From positions 1 to 18,959 of the forward strand of contig SCUR01000268.1 of the NCBI GenBank assembly GCA_004297235.1: DNA of 18,959 nucleotides, in the 5' to 3' direction. The notes under the pieces were generated by a model that saw only the letters and a program-made list of their open reading frames with translations, was not told the DNA's origin and ran no database searches. The translations under genes were made by a program, and so were the position numbers. Of the stretch, positions 8,718 to 16,171 are shown piece after piece. The DNA is from Candidatus Manganitrophaceae bacterium (lineage in GTDB: Bacteria > Nitrospirota > Nitrospiria > SBBL01 > Manganitrophaceae). Each line of letters opens with the position of its first letter. Positions within the stretch are counted from its first letter, which is position 1.

Positions 8718-10466
8718 TCATCGGTCCACGTCCGACAACACAAAGTCCACACTTCCGAAGATGGCGATCAGATCGGAGATCGTCCGCCCGCGGCAGAGGA
8801 GCGGGAGCATCTGCATGTGGGGGAAGGAGGGGGTCCGGATGCGGGTCCGGTACGACGTCGTGCTCCCGTCGCTGATCAGGTAGTAGCCGTTGTTTCCCTT
8901 GCTCGCCTCGATCGCCCCCAGCGCCTCTCCGGGGGGAATCACCGGCCCCCAGCTGACGTTGAGAAAGTGGGCGATGAGGGTTTCGATGTCGTGCATCGTC
9001 CGCGCTTTCGGCGGCGGGGTGGCGAGCGGATGAATCGCCTTGTATGGTCCGTCCGGCATCCTCCGGACACATTGGTCGATGATGCGAAGAGATTGCCGCA
9101 TCTCCTCGATCCGGACGGCGGCGCGGTCGTACGCGTCTCCGTTCTTTCCGACAGGGATATCGAACTCAAACCGGTCGTAGCCGGAGTAGGGGTGCGCTTT
9201 TCGGAAGTCCCACGCCAGTCCGCAGGCGCGCAGGTTCGGACCGGTCATTCCCCACTCGATCGCCTCGTCGACGGTCGTTTGGCCGATTCCCTTCGTCCTG
9301 CCTTTGAAGATCCGATTTTTGAGGATCTCCCCCTCGTACTCGTCGAGACGGGACGGAAGATACTTCAGGAAATCCCGGAAGAGCGGCTCCCATCCGATCG
9401 GAAGATCCTGCGCGGTGCCTCCCATCCGGAACCAGTTCGGATGCATCCGCGCCCCGCAGACCGCCTCGGTGATCGCGTAGGCCCGCTCGCGGTCGTTGAA
9501 GGCGTAGAAGACCGGCGAGAGCTGGCCGACATCCTGCGCGAAGGTGCCGAGCCAGACGAGATGATTGGTGATCCGATAGAGCTCCGACATCATCACCCGG
9601 ATGACCTGAGCGCGGGGCGGGATCTCGATCCCGGCGAGCCGTTCTACTCCCATCAGATAGGCGAGATTGTTGATCACCCCGGAGAGGTAGTCGACCCGGT
9701 CGGTGTAGGGGAGGTAGGTATGCCAGGTCTGCCGCTCGGCGATTTTCTCCTGCCCCCGGTGATGAAAGCCGATATCGGGAACCGCGTCGAGGATGATCTC
9801 GCCGTCGAGCTGAAGCACGACCCGAAGGACCCCGTGGGTGCCGGGGTGGTGCGGTCCCAAGTTCAGGAAGATGAAATCGGTCCCGTCGCTCTGCCGCTTC
9901 AGCCCCCACTCTTCGGGACGGAATTGAAGCTGCTCCTGCTCTTCGATCATCTTCGGATCGGGCATGTTGAGGCCGAGCTCGGTTCCATGGGAGGGATGAT
10001 CCTTTCGCAGCGGGTGGCCCTCCCATGTCCGCGGCATCAGAATGCGGACCAGATGGGGATGGCCTTCGAATCGAACGCCGAACAGGTCCCACGCTTCCCG
10101 TTCGTACCAGTCGGCCGACCGCCAAAGGGGGGTGATCGTAGGGAGGAAGAGCTGTTTTTCTTTGAGCGGCACCTTGAAGCGAAGGTAGGCGTTCCGGTCG
10201 AACGAGTAGAGATGATAGACCACCGTGAAATCGCTGTCGGGCTGTCCCTCCCGATGCAGGCGGACCCGCTCGTCGATCGCGGTCAGATCGTAGAGCATCT
10301 TGTACGGCCGGTCGATCTCCTCTTTCATCTGTCGGAGCACCGTCTGAATCTTCTCCTTGGAGATCCAAAAGGTCGGGATGTGATCGACGGTCGGCTGGAT
10401 GGCGAGCAGAGAGGGGCCGGCCGCCTGCCGGATCAGATCGGTGACGGAGAGATCAGTCGCCTGCAT
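8718..10466 (-). CDS. nuoCD: NADH-quinone oxidoreductase fused subunit CD
   Basis: One polypeptide holding the 30-kDa (NuoC) and 49-kDa (NuoD) subunits, forming the quinone-reduction site with NuoB. It is 582 residues from the ATG at 10466; E. coli NuoCD is about 600. The NuoC part shows WYEREAWDLFGVRFEGHPHL and GHPLRKDHP. A short linker leads to NuoD with LNLGPHHPGTHGVLRVVLQL, DIGFHHRGQEKIAE, LPYTDRVDYLSG, HPYSGYDRFEFDIPVG and TSYRTRIRTPSFPH. The final residues SDLIAIFGSVDFVLSDVDR parallel E. coli almost exactly. I chose 10466 over the upstream ATG at 10499 because GGAGG lies 5 nt before it. This start overlaps nuoB by 14 nt. The fusion is a feature of the E. coli branch; many bacteria keep two genes. 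Confidence 0.98.
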   Translation of the reverse strand: MQATDLSVTDLIRQAAGPSLLAIQPTVDHIPTFWISKEKIQTVLRQMKEEIDRPYKMLYDLTAIDERVRLHREGQPDSDFTVVYHLYSFDRNAYLRFKVPLKEKQLFLPTITPLWRSADWYEREAWDLFGVRFEGHPHLVRILMPRTWEGHPLRKDHPSHGTELGLNMPDPKMIEEQEQLQFRPEEWGLKRQSDGTDFIFLNLGPHHPGTHGVLRVVLQLDGEIILDAVPDIGFHHRGQEKIAERQTWHTYLPYTDRVDYLSGVINNLAYLMGVERLAGIEIPPRAQVIRVMMSELYRITNHLVWLGTFAQDVGQLSPVFYAFNDRERAYAITEAVCGARMHPNWFRMGGTAQDLPIGWEPLFRDFLKYLPSRLDEYEGEILKNRIFKGRTKGIGQTTVDEAIEWGMTGPNLRACGLAWDFRKAHPYSGYDRFEFDIPVGKNGDAYDRAAVRIEEMRQSLRIIDQCVRRMPDGPYKAIHPLATPPPKARTMHDIETLIAHFLNVSWGPVIPPGEALGAIEASKGNNGYYLISDGSTTSYRTRIRTPSFPHMQMLPLLCRGRTISDLIAIFGSVDFVLSDVDR

Positions 10467-11133
10467 CCGGGCCTCCGAGCGCCAGGTCGTGCGATGCATA
10501 ATCGGGAGAAGTGAGTCGGCCGATCTGTCGGCGTTTTGGACGCTTCAGCTCGCGCTGTGGGGGAAAAGTCGGCCGTTGGATTCCCTGCGGGCCGACGACC
10601 CAGCTCAACGGCCGCCGCTCGCTCCCGACCTGTTTCTGGAGCAGGAGGAGCCCTTCCATCAGGCTGTCGGGGCGGGGGGGGCAACCGGTGACGTAAACGT
10701 CGACCGGAAGAAATTTGTCGACCCCCTGGATGACGCTGTAGACGTCGAACATCCCGTCCGAGCAGGCGCACGATCCCATGGCGATCACCCAACGAGGCGC
10801 CATCATCTGCTGGTAGAGCAGCTTGATCATCGGCGACGCCTTGTAGAAAACCGTTCCGGAGATAATGATGAGGTCGGCTTCGCGGGGGGTGCCCCGAATC
10901 ACTTCAGCGCCGAACCGGGCAATGTCGTATTTGCTCGTCAGGCTGGTCGCCATCTCCACATAACAGCAGGAGAGGCCGAAGTTGAACGGCCAGATCGAAT
11001 TCTTCCGGCCCCACGCGACCAGATCTTCCAGCCGGGAGAGGGCGACATGGCCGCGGGCGGGCGCGTCCGGCGAATCGCCGTGAGAGTCGACGGTTTTCTT
11101 TCTCGCGCCGTGCTTGCCGAACCACCCGCGCAT
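10453..11133 (-). CDS. nuoB: NADH-quinone oxidoreductase subunit B (cluster N2)
   Basis: Carries the terminal [4Fe-4S] cluster N2 that reduces quinone. It is 226 residues from the ATG at 11133. The tandem-cysteine ligands Cys56-Cys57 are in FGLSCCYVEMATS, with Cys122 in MGSCACSDG and Cys151 in GCPPRPDSLMEGLL. WGRKNSIWPFNFG, ARFGAEVIR and ERRPLSWVVG match E. coli NuoB. The TTG at 11139 is an alternative start, but ATG at 11133 has GGAAGGA 7 nt upstream. The N-terminal 25 or so residues are variable and charged. The last 14 nt overlap nuoCD. An extra cysteine two residues after Cys122 is unlikely to be a ligand. Confidence 0.97.
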   Translation of the reverse strand: MRGWFGKHGARKKTVDSHGDSPDAPARGHVALSRLEDLVAWGRKNSIWPFNFGLSCCYVEMATSLTSKYDIARFGAEVIRGTPREADLIIISGTVFYKASPMIKLLYQQMMAPRWVIAMGSCACSDGMFDVYSVIQGVDKFLPVDVYVTGCPPRPDSLMEGLLLLQKQVGSERRPLSWVVGPQGIQRPTFPPQRELKRPKRRQIGRLTSPDYASHDLALGGPDAGD

Positions 11134-11146
11134 GGTCAAGTCCTTC

Positions 11147-11518
11147 CTAATGTGAGTACCACCGTGCCGATCCCCAGTCGAGGGCGCCGAGCCGGGCGAG
11201 ATAAATCAGTGCGGCGAGCAAAACGCCGATGAAGAGGGCGATTTCCCCGTAGCCGGTCCAGCCGAGCTCGCGCGCCGCCACCGCCCAGGCGTATATGAAG
11301 GCCGCCTCCAGATCGAAGATCACGAAGAACATCGCGACCAGGTAAAACTTTGCGGAGAGCCGGATCTGCCCCGCGCCGGTGGGAAGGATTCCCGATTCAT
11401 AGGGTATTCCGGTCGCGGGGTCTTGATGCCGTTCTCCGAGAAGCGCGGAGAGGATCAGCATCCCCGCCGTCAGGAGAACTACAATGGTGAAATAGATTCC
11501 GAGCGGCCAAAGGGTCAT
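11147..11518 (-). CDS. nuoA: NADH-quinone oxidoreductase subunit A
   Basis: A three-helix membrane subunit at the hinge of complex I and the first gene of the operon. The product is 123 residues; E. coli NuoA is 147, with longer ends. The hallmark LSAKFYLVAMFFVIFDLEA is present, including the conserved Asp and Glu. PYESGILPTG (the PxESG element), RELGW and YLARLGALDWGSAR also match. AGGAGG lies 11 nt before the ATG at 11518, a little far. nuoB follows after 13 nt. The upstream region is shared divergently with the stress-protein gene and holds the candidate operon promoter. Confidence 0.97.
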   Translation of the reverse strand: MTLWPLGIYFTIVVLLTAGMLILSALLGERHQDPATGIPYESGILPTGAGQIRLSAKFYLVAMFFVIFDLEAAFIYAWAVAARELGWTGYGEIALFIGVLLAALIYLARLGALDWGSARWYSH

Positions 11519-11539
11519 CGCGAACCGATCCTCCTCAGT

Positions 11540-11548
11540 GATGATCTC
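11540..11548. promoter_or_regulatory. Candidate operator copy 1 (GATGATCTC)
   Basis: GATGATCTC sits at the predicted transcription start of the nuo promoter. An identical 9-mer lies 52 bp further upstream, on the far side of the -35 box. A bound regulator could bracket the promoter. This rests on sequence identity alone, and a chance repeat is possible. Confidence 0.25.
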
Positions 11549-11550
11549 TC

Positions 11551-11580
11551 ATTTTAGGAGGATGTTAGGTGAGGAGACAA
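11551..11580 (-). promoter_or_regulatory. Candidate sigma-70-type promoter for the nuo operon
   Basis: Read on the minus strand, TTGTCT (11580-11575) is a 4/6 match to the -35 consensus. After 18 nt, TAAAAT (11556-11551) is a 5/6 match to the -10 consensus. Transcription would begin near 11544, leaving a leader of about 26 nt with AGGAGG before nuoA. It is the best match I found by eye, and no other evidence supports it. Confidence 0.35.
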
Positions 11581-11588
11581 TTATCCGG

Positions 11589-11601
11589 GGAGATGATCTC
11601 C
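11589..11601. promoter_or_regulatory. Candidate operator copy 2, palindromic (GGAGATgATCTCC)
   Basis: A perfect 6-bp dyad around one central base, containing the second copy of GATGATCTC. It lies about 9 bp upstream of the predicted nuo -35 box, where activators and some repressors bind. It also faces the divergent stress-protein gene, so it could act on both sides. Confidence 0.3.
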
Positions 11602-11776
11602 TTCGGGAGGATCGGCCGGAGCGTCAATCGAAGAGCGTCCTCCCGCCGGCGGCATGAACACCCCATCCGGGGGGTTGCCTCTTCCGGCCGAGCTGCTTCA
11701 AAATGGAAAAGATCCCCTCCGCTTCGAAGGGCGGATCGCGGCCGGTTTCATCATTCACCTTAAAGGAGGAACCTCT

Positions 11777-12238
11777 ATGAAGATCCCGCGTCGGATTTTA
11801 GTGGGGACCGACTTCTCGGATTATTCCAAGGAAGCGCTCGATTACGCCGTTCTTCTGGCGAAACACTTCGGGTCCGAACTTTATCTGGTGCATGCCTTTG
11901 AGGATCCGATCTATATACCGGGGGTGACCAGCCTGGCGGGACCGGGTACGATCGAATGGGTCCACAGCTTTCGGGAGGGGGAGCGCAAACGGCTGGAGGC
12001 CCAGGCGGGGGAAATCCGTCCGTCGGGGGTTCAGGTTCATCCGATCCTGAAAGAAGGGGCGGCGTTTCGAGAGATTCCCAAGGCGGCCGAGGAGCTTCAA
12101 GCCGATCTGATTGTTTTGGGGACCCACGGCCGGACCGGCTTAGATCACCTGATGATGGGGAGCGTGGCCGAACGGGTGGCGCATCGCGCCGCGTGTCATG
12201 TTTTACTGGTGAAACCGAAGGCGTTCCAAAAGGGATAA
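11777..12238 (+). CDS. Universal stress protein (UspA family)
   Basis: A single-domain cytoplasmic protein of 153 residues, a normal UspA length. It starts with KIPRRILVGTDFSDYSKEAL, the usual first strand with an Asp that helps bind nucleotide. Near residues 115-132, GTHGRTGLDHLMMGSVAERV fits the ATP-binding pattern G-x2-G-x(8-9)-G-S. It is therefore probably of the ATP-binding class. The ATG at 11777 follows AAAGGAGG at ideal spacing; the longer in-frame upstream extension has no such site and is not UspA-like. It is transcribed divergently from the nuo operon. A cation-exchanger gene follows after 86 nt on the same strand, so the two may be co-transcribed. The specific role is unknown. Confidence 0.93.
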   Translation: MKIPRRILVGTDFSDYSKEALDYAVLLAKHFGSELYLVHAFEDPIYIPGVTSLAGPGTIEWVHSFREGERKRLEAQAGEIRPSGVQVHPILKEGAAFREIPKAAEELQADLIVLGTHGRTGLDHLMMGSVAERVAHRAACHVLLVKPKAFQKG

Positions 12239-12324
12239 CGCCCGGAGGGGGCGGGGAGCGGCGCACCGGCGTCGATTCGAGCGACCGGGCGACCGCGCCG
12301 ATCCGGCCGAGGGGAGGTGGACGC

Positions 12325-13347
12325 GTGAGCGTTTGGGCCGAGTGGACCGTCTGTGCGACGATGATTTTGATCTCCGGAAGTTTGCTCTCCCGCTACGCCG
12401 ATATGGCCGCCGAGAAGACCGGAATGGGGCGGACCTGGATCGGGATCATCCTCCTTGCGACGATGACTTCCCTCCCGGAGATGGCGACCGGACTCAGCGC
12501 GGTGACCGCGGCCCGCGCCCCCGACCTTGCCGCGGGGGACGTCCTGGGGAGCTGCGTTTTCAATTTGATGCTGATCGGCTTGATCGACCTCTTTCATCGG
12601 CCGGGTCCGATCCTTTCCAGGGTCGATCAAGGCCATATCCTCTCCGCAGGATTCGGGGTTCTCCTGATCGGGATGGTCGCTTGGGGGCTTCTGATCCCTT
12701 TCGACCGATTCGCCGGCTGGCGCCTTTGGTTTGGGCCGACGTCCCTCCTCATTCTGCTCCTCTATGCCGTCGCGGTCGGAAGGGTTTTTCAGTTTGAGAA
12801 AGATCGAATGGCGCGCGACGCAAAGGGGGGGAAGGGACCCCTCCTGCAATATCAGGATATCCCGGCGGCGCATCTCTGCCGCGGAATCGCTTTGCATGGC
12901 GCCGTGATCGTTGCGGCGGGAATCTGGCTTCCCTTTATCGGCGGCCGAATCTCGACGATCACCGGGTGGGGGGACACCTTCGTTGGAAATCTGCTGGTGG
13001 CCGCCGCGACCTCTCTTCCCGAGATCGTCACCTCCTTTGCGGCGATGCGGCTGGGCGCGCCCGATCTTGCGATCGCGAACCTCTTCGGCAGCAATCTCTT
13101 CAACATGGCGATCCTCGCCCTGGATGATCTGGCGTTTGTAGAAGGGGCGCTCCTCTCTCATGTTTCCACGTTCCATCTTTTTTCGGCCGTGGCCGCGTTG
13201 ATGATGACCGGGATCGCCATCACCGGCTTGATCTACCGGACGCAGAGAAAGAGGTGGGGCCCGGTGAGTTGGGACGGAGCGGCCTTGATTATACTCTATC
13301 TCCTCAATCTCCTTTTCGTCTTCTCCTCAGGGAACTCCTCTCCATAG
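12325..13347 (+). CDS. Sodium/calcium exchanger family (CaCA) membrane protein
   Basis: An inner-membrane cation antiporter of about 340 residues with roughly ten helices in two homologous halves. The inverted alpha repeats are clear. The first holds TSLPEMATGLSAV with Glu52, then APDLAAGDVLGSCVFNLML. The second holds TSLPEIVTSFAAM with Glu233, then APDLAIANLFGSNLFNMAIL. The paired SLPE glutamates are the family's cation-binding residues. A polar loop, roughly residues 150-185, separates the halves. The GTG start at 12325 is supported by GGGGAGG about 8 nt upstream; the larger in-frame open region before it overlaps usp and is noise. The transported ions cannot be read from sequence: Ca2+/Na+, Ca2+/H+ and other cations are all possible. 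It is probably in a unit with the stress protein. Confidence 0.9.
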   Translation: MSVWAEWTVCATMILISGSLLSRYADMAAEKTGMGRTWIGIILLATMTSLPEMATGLSAVTAARAPDLAAGDVLGSCVFNLMLIGLIDLFHRPGPILSRVDQGHILSAGFGVLLIGMVAWGLLIPFDRFAGWRLWFGPTSLLILLLYAVAVGRVFQFEKDRMARDAKGGKGPLLQYQDIPAAHLCRGIALHGAVIVAAGIWLPFIGGRISTITGWGDTFVGNLLVAAATSLPEIVTSFAAMRLGAPDLAIANLFGSNLFNMAILALDDLAFVEGALLSHVSTFHLFSAVAALMMTGIAITGLIYRTQRKRWGPVSWDGAALIILYLLNLLFVFSSGNSSP

Positions 13348-13573
13348 CCGTTCTGCGTTCCCGGCCTCGCCGCGCACCCGAGGGTTCCGGTTTCAGATTG
13401 CTTTCCGGAGCCCAAATAATTATTCTTATCCTCACGTGATCGGCGCGGATCGGTTTCCCCGTCCGACGGGGTCTACGCAGTCGGATAGACCTCTGCGCAG
13501 GATGCGGCCGCCGGAAGCCGCTGGCTTCGTCGGTCTGCTCAGACCCTATTCACCGCCTTGGAACGGCCTTATA
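13348..13573. other. Intergenic region exchanger / histidine kinase, dense in hairpins
   Basis: Three perfect hairpins lie close together: CCCCGT/ACGGGG with a 3-nt loop (13457-13471), GAAGCC/GGCTTC with a 3-nt loop (13514-13528), and GGTCTG/CAGACC with a 2-nt loop (13532-13545). Competing pairings also exist, such as GGTCTA/TAGACC (13470-13491) and the palindrome CTGCGCAG (13493-13500). None is followed by a T-run, so these are not ordinary terminators. A perfect TATAAT lies at 13570-13575 without a good -35 box. The stretch is in frame with the kinase from a GTG at 13436, but has no ribosome binding site there. Confidence 0.45.
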
Positions 13574-16018
13574 ATGGACAGGAAAGATCGATTGGGTCTC
13601 GATGAAGGCGAGCAAGCGAAAGGATTGATGAAGCTTTCAGTTTCCAAGATGGCGATGAGCCTGGGGCTGGCGATCGTCTACTTTCTCTCCGGCAAGCTCG
13701 GCTTGTCGTTGGCCTTTCTCAACGCCAGCGCGACGGCGGTCTGGCCCCCGGCGGGGATTGCGCTCGCCGCCGTTTTGCTTCTCGGCCCTCGCATCTGGCC
13801 CGGCATCTTCATCGGCGCTTTTCTGGCGAATGTAACGACGTCGGGATCGATTGCGAGCTCATTCGGCATCGCCGCCGGCAATACGATCGAGGCCCTGGTC
13901 GGGGCCGGGTTGGTTGAGCGTTTTGCCGGCGGCCGCCGTGCGTTCGACCGGCCTCAAACGATTTTTACCTATGTCGTCGCCGCCGGCCTCTTCAGCACCG
14001 CCCTCAGCGCGACCTTCGGCGTGACCAGCCTTGCCTTGGGGGGCTTTGCCCGATCGGATCAATATGGCGCGGTGTGGCTTACCTGGTGGCTCGGCGACAT
14101 GGTCAGCGATCTGATCGTGGCGCCGCTGATTCTGCTCTGGGCCGGAAGCGGCGTGCAGCGCTTCAAATGGAGGTCCTTCGTTGAGCTTTTCTTCGTGCTT
14201 CTTCTCGTTTTCATCGCCGGCCAGATCGTCTTCGGCGGATGGTTCCCTTTCAGAGTAAAGAATTACCCGCTCGAGTATCTGACGATCCCGCTCCTTCTCT
14301 GGGCGGCCCTCCGGCTGGGCCGGCGCGGCACGGTCACCGCCGCCGCGGTCATGTCGGGAATCGCCACCCTCGGGACGCTGCGCGGGTTCGGTCCTTTCTA
14401 CACGGGAGATCCGAATGAGTCGCTCCTGCTGCTGCAAGCGTTCATGGGGACGATGACGGTGATGGCGCTTTCGCTCGCCGCGCTGACTTCCGAGCAGAAG
14501 AAGACGGCGGAAGAGTTGGCCCGCTCCGAGGAGCGCTTCGCAAAGGCGTTTCGCGCGAGCCCGGATGTTCTGGTCATCAGCCGCCTGTCGGATGGGATGA
14601 TCATCGAGGTCAATGATCGCTGGGAGGGACTCTTCGGATATCGCCGCGAAGAAGCGCTCGGTCAAACGCCGCCGACGCTCGATCTCTACGTCGATCCTGT
14701 AGACCGCCGGAAGGCCGTCGATATTATGCAAAAGGAGGGCTCGCTCCGCGAGTATCCGTTGGACGTTAAGCTCCGATCGGGCGAAATACGCCAGGTTCAC
14801 CTTTCGGTTGAAAAAATCGTGGTGGAAGGGGAGCCCTGTATGTTGTCCATTATCCGCGATGTCACGGAGCAGAAGCGCGCGGAAGAAGCGCTGCGCGAGA
14901 GCGAAGATCGTCTCTGGCTGGCCTTGGAGGCGACCGGCTTGGGAACCTGGGACTTCAACCCGGTCACCGGCGGGCTGAAGTGGTCCGCTCGAACCAAGGT
15001 GATGTTCGGTCTGCCGCCGGAAGCGGAGGTGACCGCCTCCTTTTTCGGCGAGCTGATCCATCCGGAGGATCGGGCGCGGGTGCGCGAGGCGGTCGAGCGC
15101 GCGCTCGATCCGGCCGGCGGGGGAAAATACGGCATCGAGTTTCGGACCGTGCCGCTTCAAGAAGGCGCGCCTCGCTGGGTGGCGGCGCGGGGGCAGGCTT
15201 TCTTCGACGCAGCGGGCCGGCCCGTTCGATTCATCGGAACGGCGCTTGACATCACCGACCGCAAGCGGCGGGAAGAAGAATTAAAGGAGAAAACGAGGGA
15301 GGCGCAGGAGGCGAGCCGATTGAAGTCGCAGATTCTCTCGAACGTCTCGCACGAGCTGCGCACGCCGCTCAACGGCATCATCGGCTATACCCATCTCCTC
15401 CTCGGCGGGACCTATGGACCGGTCGACGAGCCTCAGCGATTCCCGATGGAGGGGGTGCTGCGGAACGCCGATGAGCTGCTTAATTTGATCAACAACCTGC
15501 TCGACTTCTCCCGGATCGAGTCGGGGAAGCTCTCCCTCGACCTGGAGCCGATCGAACTGGGCCCCCTTCTGCAAGAGGTCTTGGATGGATTGAAGCCGCT
15601 GGTCGAGAAAAAAACGCTGGCGATCCGCTTTGATCCGTCCCAGCGGCTTCCCGCCGTTGAATCGGACCGGACGCGGGTGAGACAGGTTTTTTCCAATCTT
15701 CTTTCGAACGCAATCAAATTTACGGAGGAAGGGGAGATTCGCATCCTGTTGAGGGATCGGCCGGACCGGGGAGGGGTGGAGATGGCCGTTCACGATACCG
15801 GGATCGGGATTCCGGCCGAGGAGCTTCCGAAGATTTTCGAAGCGTTTCACCAGGTGGATGGAACGCTGACGCGGGAGTTCGGGGGGACCGGCTTGGGTTT
15901 GGCGATCGTGAAAGAGCTGGTGGACTTGTTGAAGGCGGAGATTCGGGCGTCGAGCGAATATGGAAAGGGATCGACCTTCACCCTCTATCTCCCCTACCGG
16001 TTCGGCGAGCTGAAGTAG
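13574..16018 (+). CDS. Membrane sensor histidine kinase, MASE1-PAS-PAS-HisKA-HATPase
   Basis: A sensor kinase of about 814 residues. Residues 25-305 are a hydrophobic MASE1 sensor with several helices, including the typical AVWPPAGIALAAVLLLG and WLTWWLGDMVSDLIVAPLIL-like segments. PAS 1 spans about 318-440 and PAS 2 about 443-565, the latter of the PAS_3 type (ELIHPEDRARV, ITDRKRREE). The phospho-acceptor His593 is in SNVSHELRTPLNGIIGY. The ATPase domain has Asn712 in NLLSNAIKF, Asp741 in DTGIGIP and a GGTGLGLAIV lid. No receiver domain and no adjacent response regulator is seen, so this is an orphan kinase. The start is uncertain: ATG 13574 has only a distant GGA, ATG 13628 has AGGA at short spacing, and GTG 13436 has nothing. 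The ligand is unknown. Confidence 0.9.
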   Translation: MDRKDRLGLDEGEQAKGLMKLSVSKMAMSLGLAIVYFLSGKLGLSLAFLNASATAVWPPAGIALAAVLLLGPRIWPGIFIGAFLANVTTSGSIASSFGIAAGNTIEALVGAGLVERFAGGRRAFDRPQTIFTYVVAAGLFSTALSATFGVTSLALGGFARSDQYGAVWLTWWLGDMVSDLIVAPLILLWAGSGVQRFKWRSFVELFFVLLLVFIAGQIVFGGWFPFRVKNYPLEYLTIPLLLWAALRLGRRGTVTAAAVMSGIATLGTLRGFGPFYTGDPNESLLLLQAFMGTMTVMALSLAALTSEQKKTAEELARSEERFAKAFRASPDVLVISRLSDGMIIEVNDRWEGLFGYRREEALGQTPPTLDLYVDPVDRRKAVDIMQKEGSLREYPLDVKLRSGEIRQVHLSVEKIVVEGEPCMLSIIRDVTEQKRAEEALRESEDRLWLALEATGLGTWDFNPVTGGLKWSARTKVMFGLPPEAEVTASFFGELIHPEDRARVREAVERALDPAGGGKYGIEFRTVPLQEGAPRWVAARGQAFFDAAGRPVRFIGTALDITDRKRREEELKEKTREAQEASRLKSQILSNVSHELRTPLNGIIGYTHLLLGGTYGPVDEPQRFPMEGVLRNADELLNLINNLLDFSRIESGKLSLDLEPIELGPLLQEVLDGLKPLVEKKTLAIRFDPSQRLPAVESDRTRVRQVFSNLLSNAIKFTEEGEIRILLRDRPDRGGVEMAVHDTGIGIPAEELPKIFEAFHQVDGTLTREFGGTGLGLAIVKELVDLLKAEIRASSEYGKGSTFTLYLPYRFGELK

Positions 16019-16171
16019 CGTCTATCCGACGTGACGTCGACGTTCCGATGCCGGATGCCTTACGGAACGATCGGGCCGCCCCCTTCCGTCCGAACCGATA
16101 TTTCTTCCTTGATGAGGGAAGAAAAAGTATGGAACAATAACGTCGAAGAACGAGTCACTTTGTCTTTTTAA
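16019..16171. other. Intergenic region kinase / acetyltransferase
   Basis: It contains two stem-loops. CGTTCCG/CGGAACG (16041-16047, 16063-16069) has a 15-nt loop, and TTTCTTCC/GGAAGAAA (16101-16108, 16117-16124) has an 8-nt loop. Neither ends in a T-run, so terminator function is doubtful. The second overlaps a weak promoter candidate for the next gene. AT content is visibly higher than in the neighbouring genes. Confidence 0.45.
16109..16138 (+). promoter_or_regulatory. Weak candidate promoter for the GNAT gene
   Basis: TTGATG (16109-16114, 4/6) and AACAAT (16133-16138, 4/6) are 18 nt apart, in the AT-rich stretch before the acetyltransferase gene. The match is mediocre and overlaps a stem-loop. 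It is offered only because a separate promoter is plausible after the kinase. Confidence 0.22.

Larger units (their letters stand above)
11519..11776. other. Divergent intergenic region nuoA / usp
   Basis: This 258-nt region must serve the leftward nuo operon and the rightward stress-protein gene. It holds the candidate nuo promoter (11551-11580), two copies of GATGATCTC (11540-11548 and 11592-11600) and, rightward, only weak promoter-like matches such as TTGCCT at 11675. A 64-codon open frame at 11569-11763 has no recognisable content. No convincing terminator or RNA gene is seen. Confidence 0.6.

Noticed and set aside
8205..10514. A 769-codon open frame on the plus strand, opposite nuoE and nuoCD
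   Set aside because: It is antisense to two genes whose every conserved residue is in place. Its translation is rich in Arg, Asp, Gly and Val with no recognisable domain. Long antisense frames are common in GC-rich genes.
11569..11763. A 64-codon plus-strand frame in the nuoA/usp intergenic region
   Set aside because: Arginine- and serine-rich with no domain, it spans the candidate nuo promoter region, and no convincing ribosome binding site was seen.
12196..13176. A 326-codon minus-strand frame opposite the cation exchanger
   Set aside because: The plus strand gives a clear two-repeat exchanger. This frame is a charged, unstructured shadow.
13859..15160. A 433-codon open frame on the minus strand within the histidine kinase
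   Set aside because: Antisense shadow of the PAS and MASE1 coding region, with low-complexity charged composition and no ribosome binding site.
16101..16124. Stem-loop TTTCTTCC/GGAAGAAA as a terminator of the kinase gene
   Set aside because: It is followed by A residues on the plus strand and lacks a U-tract on either strand, so intrinsic termination is unlikely.
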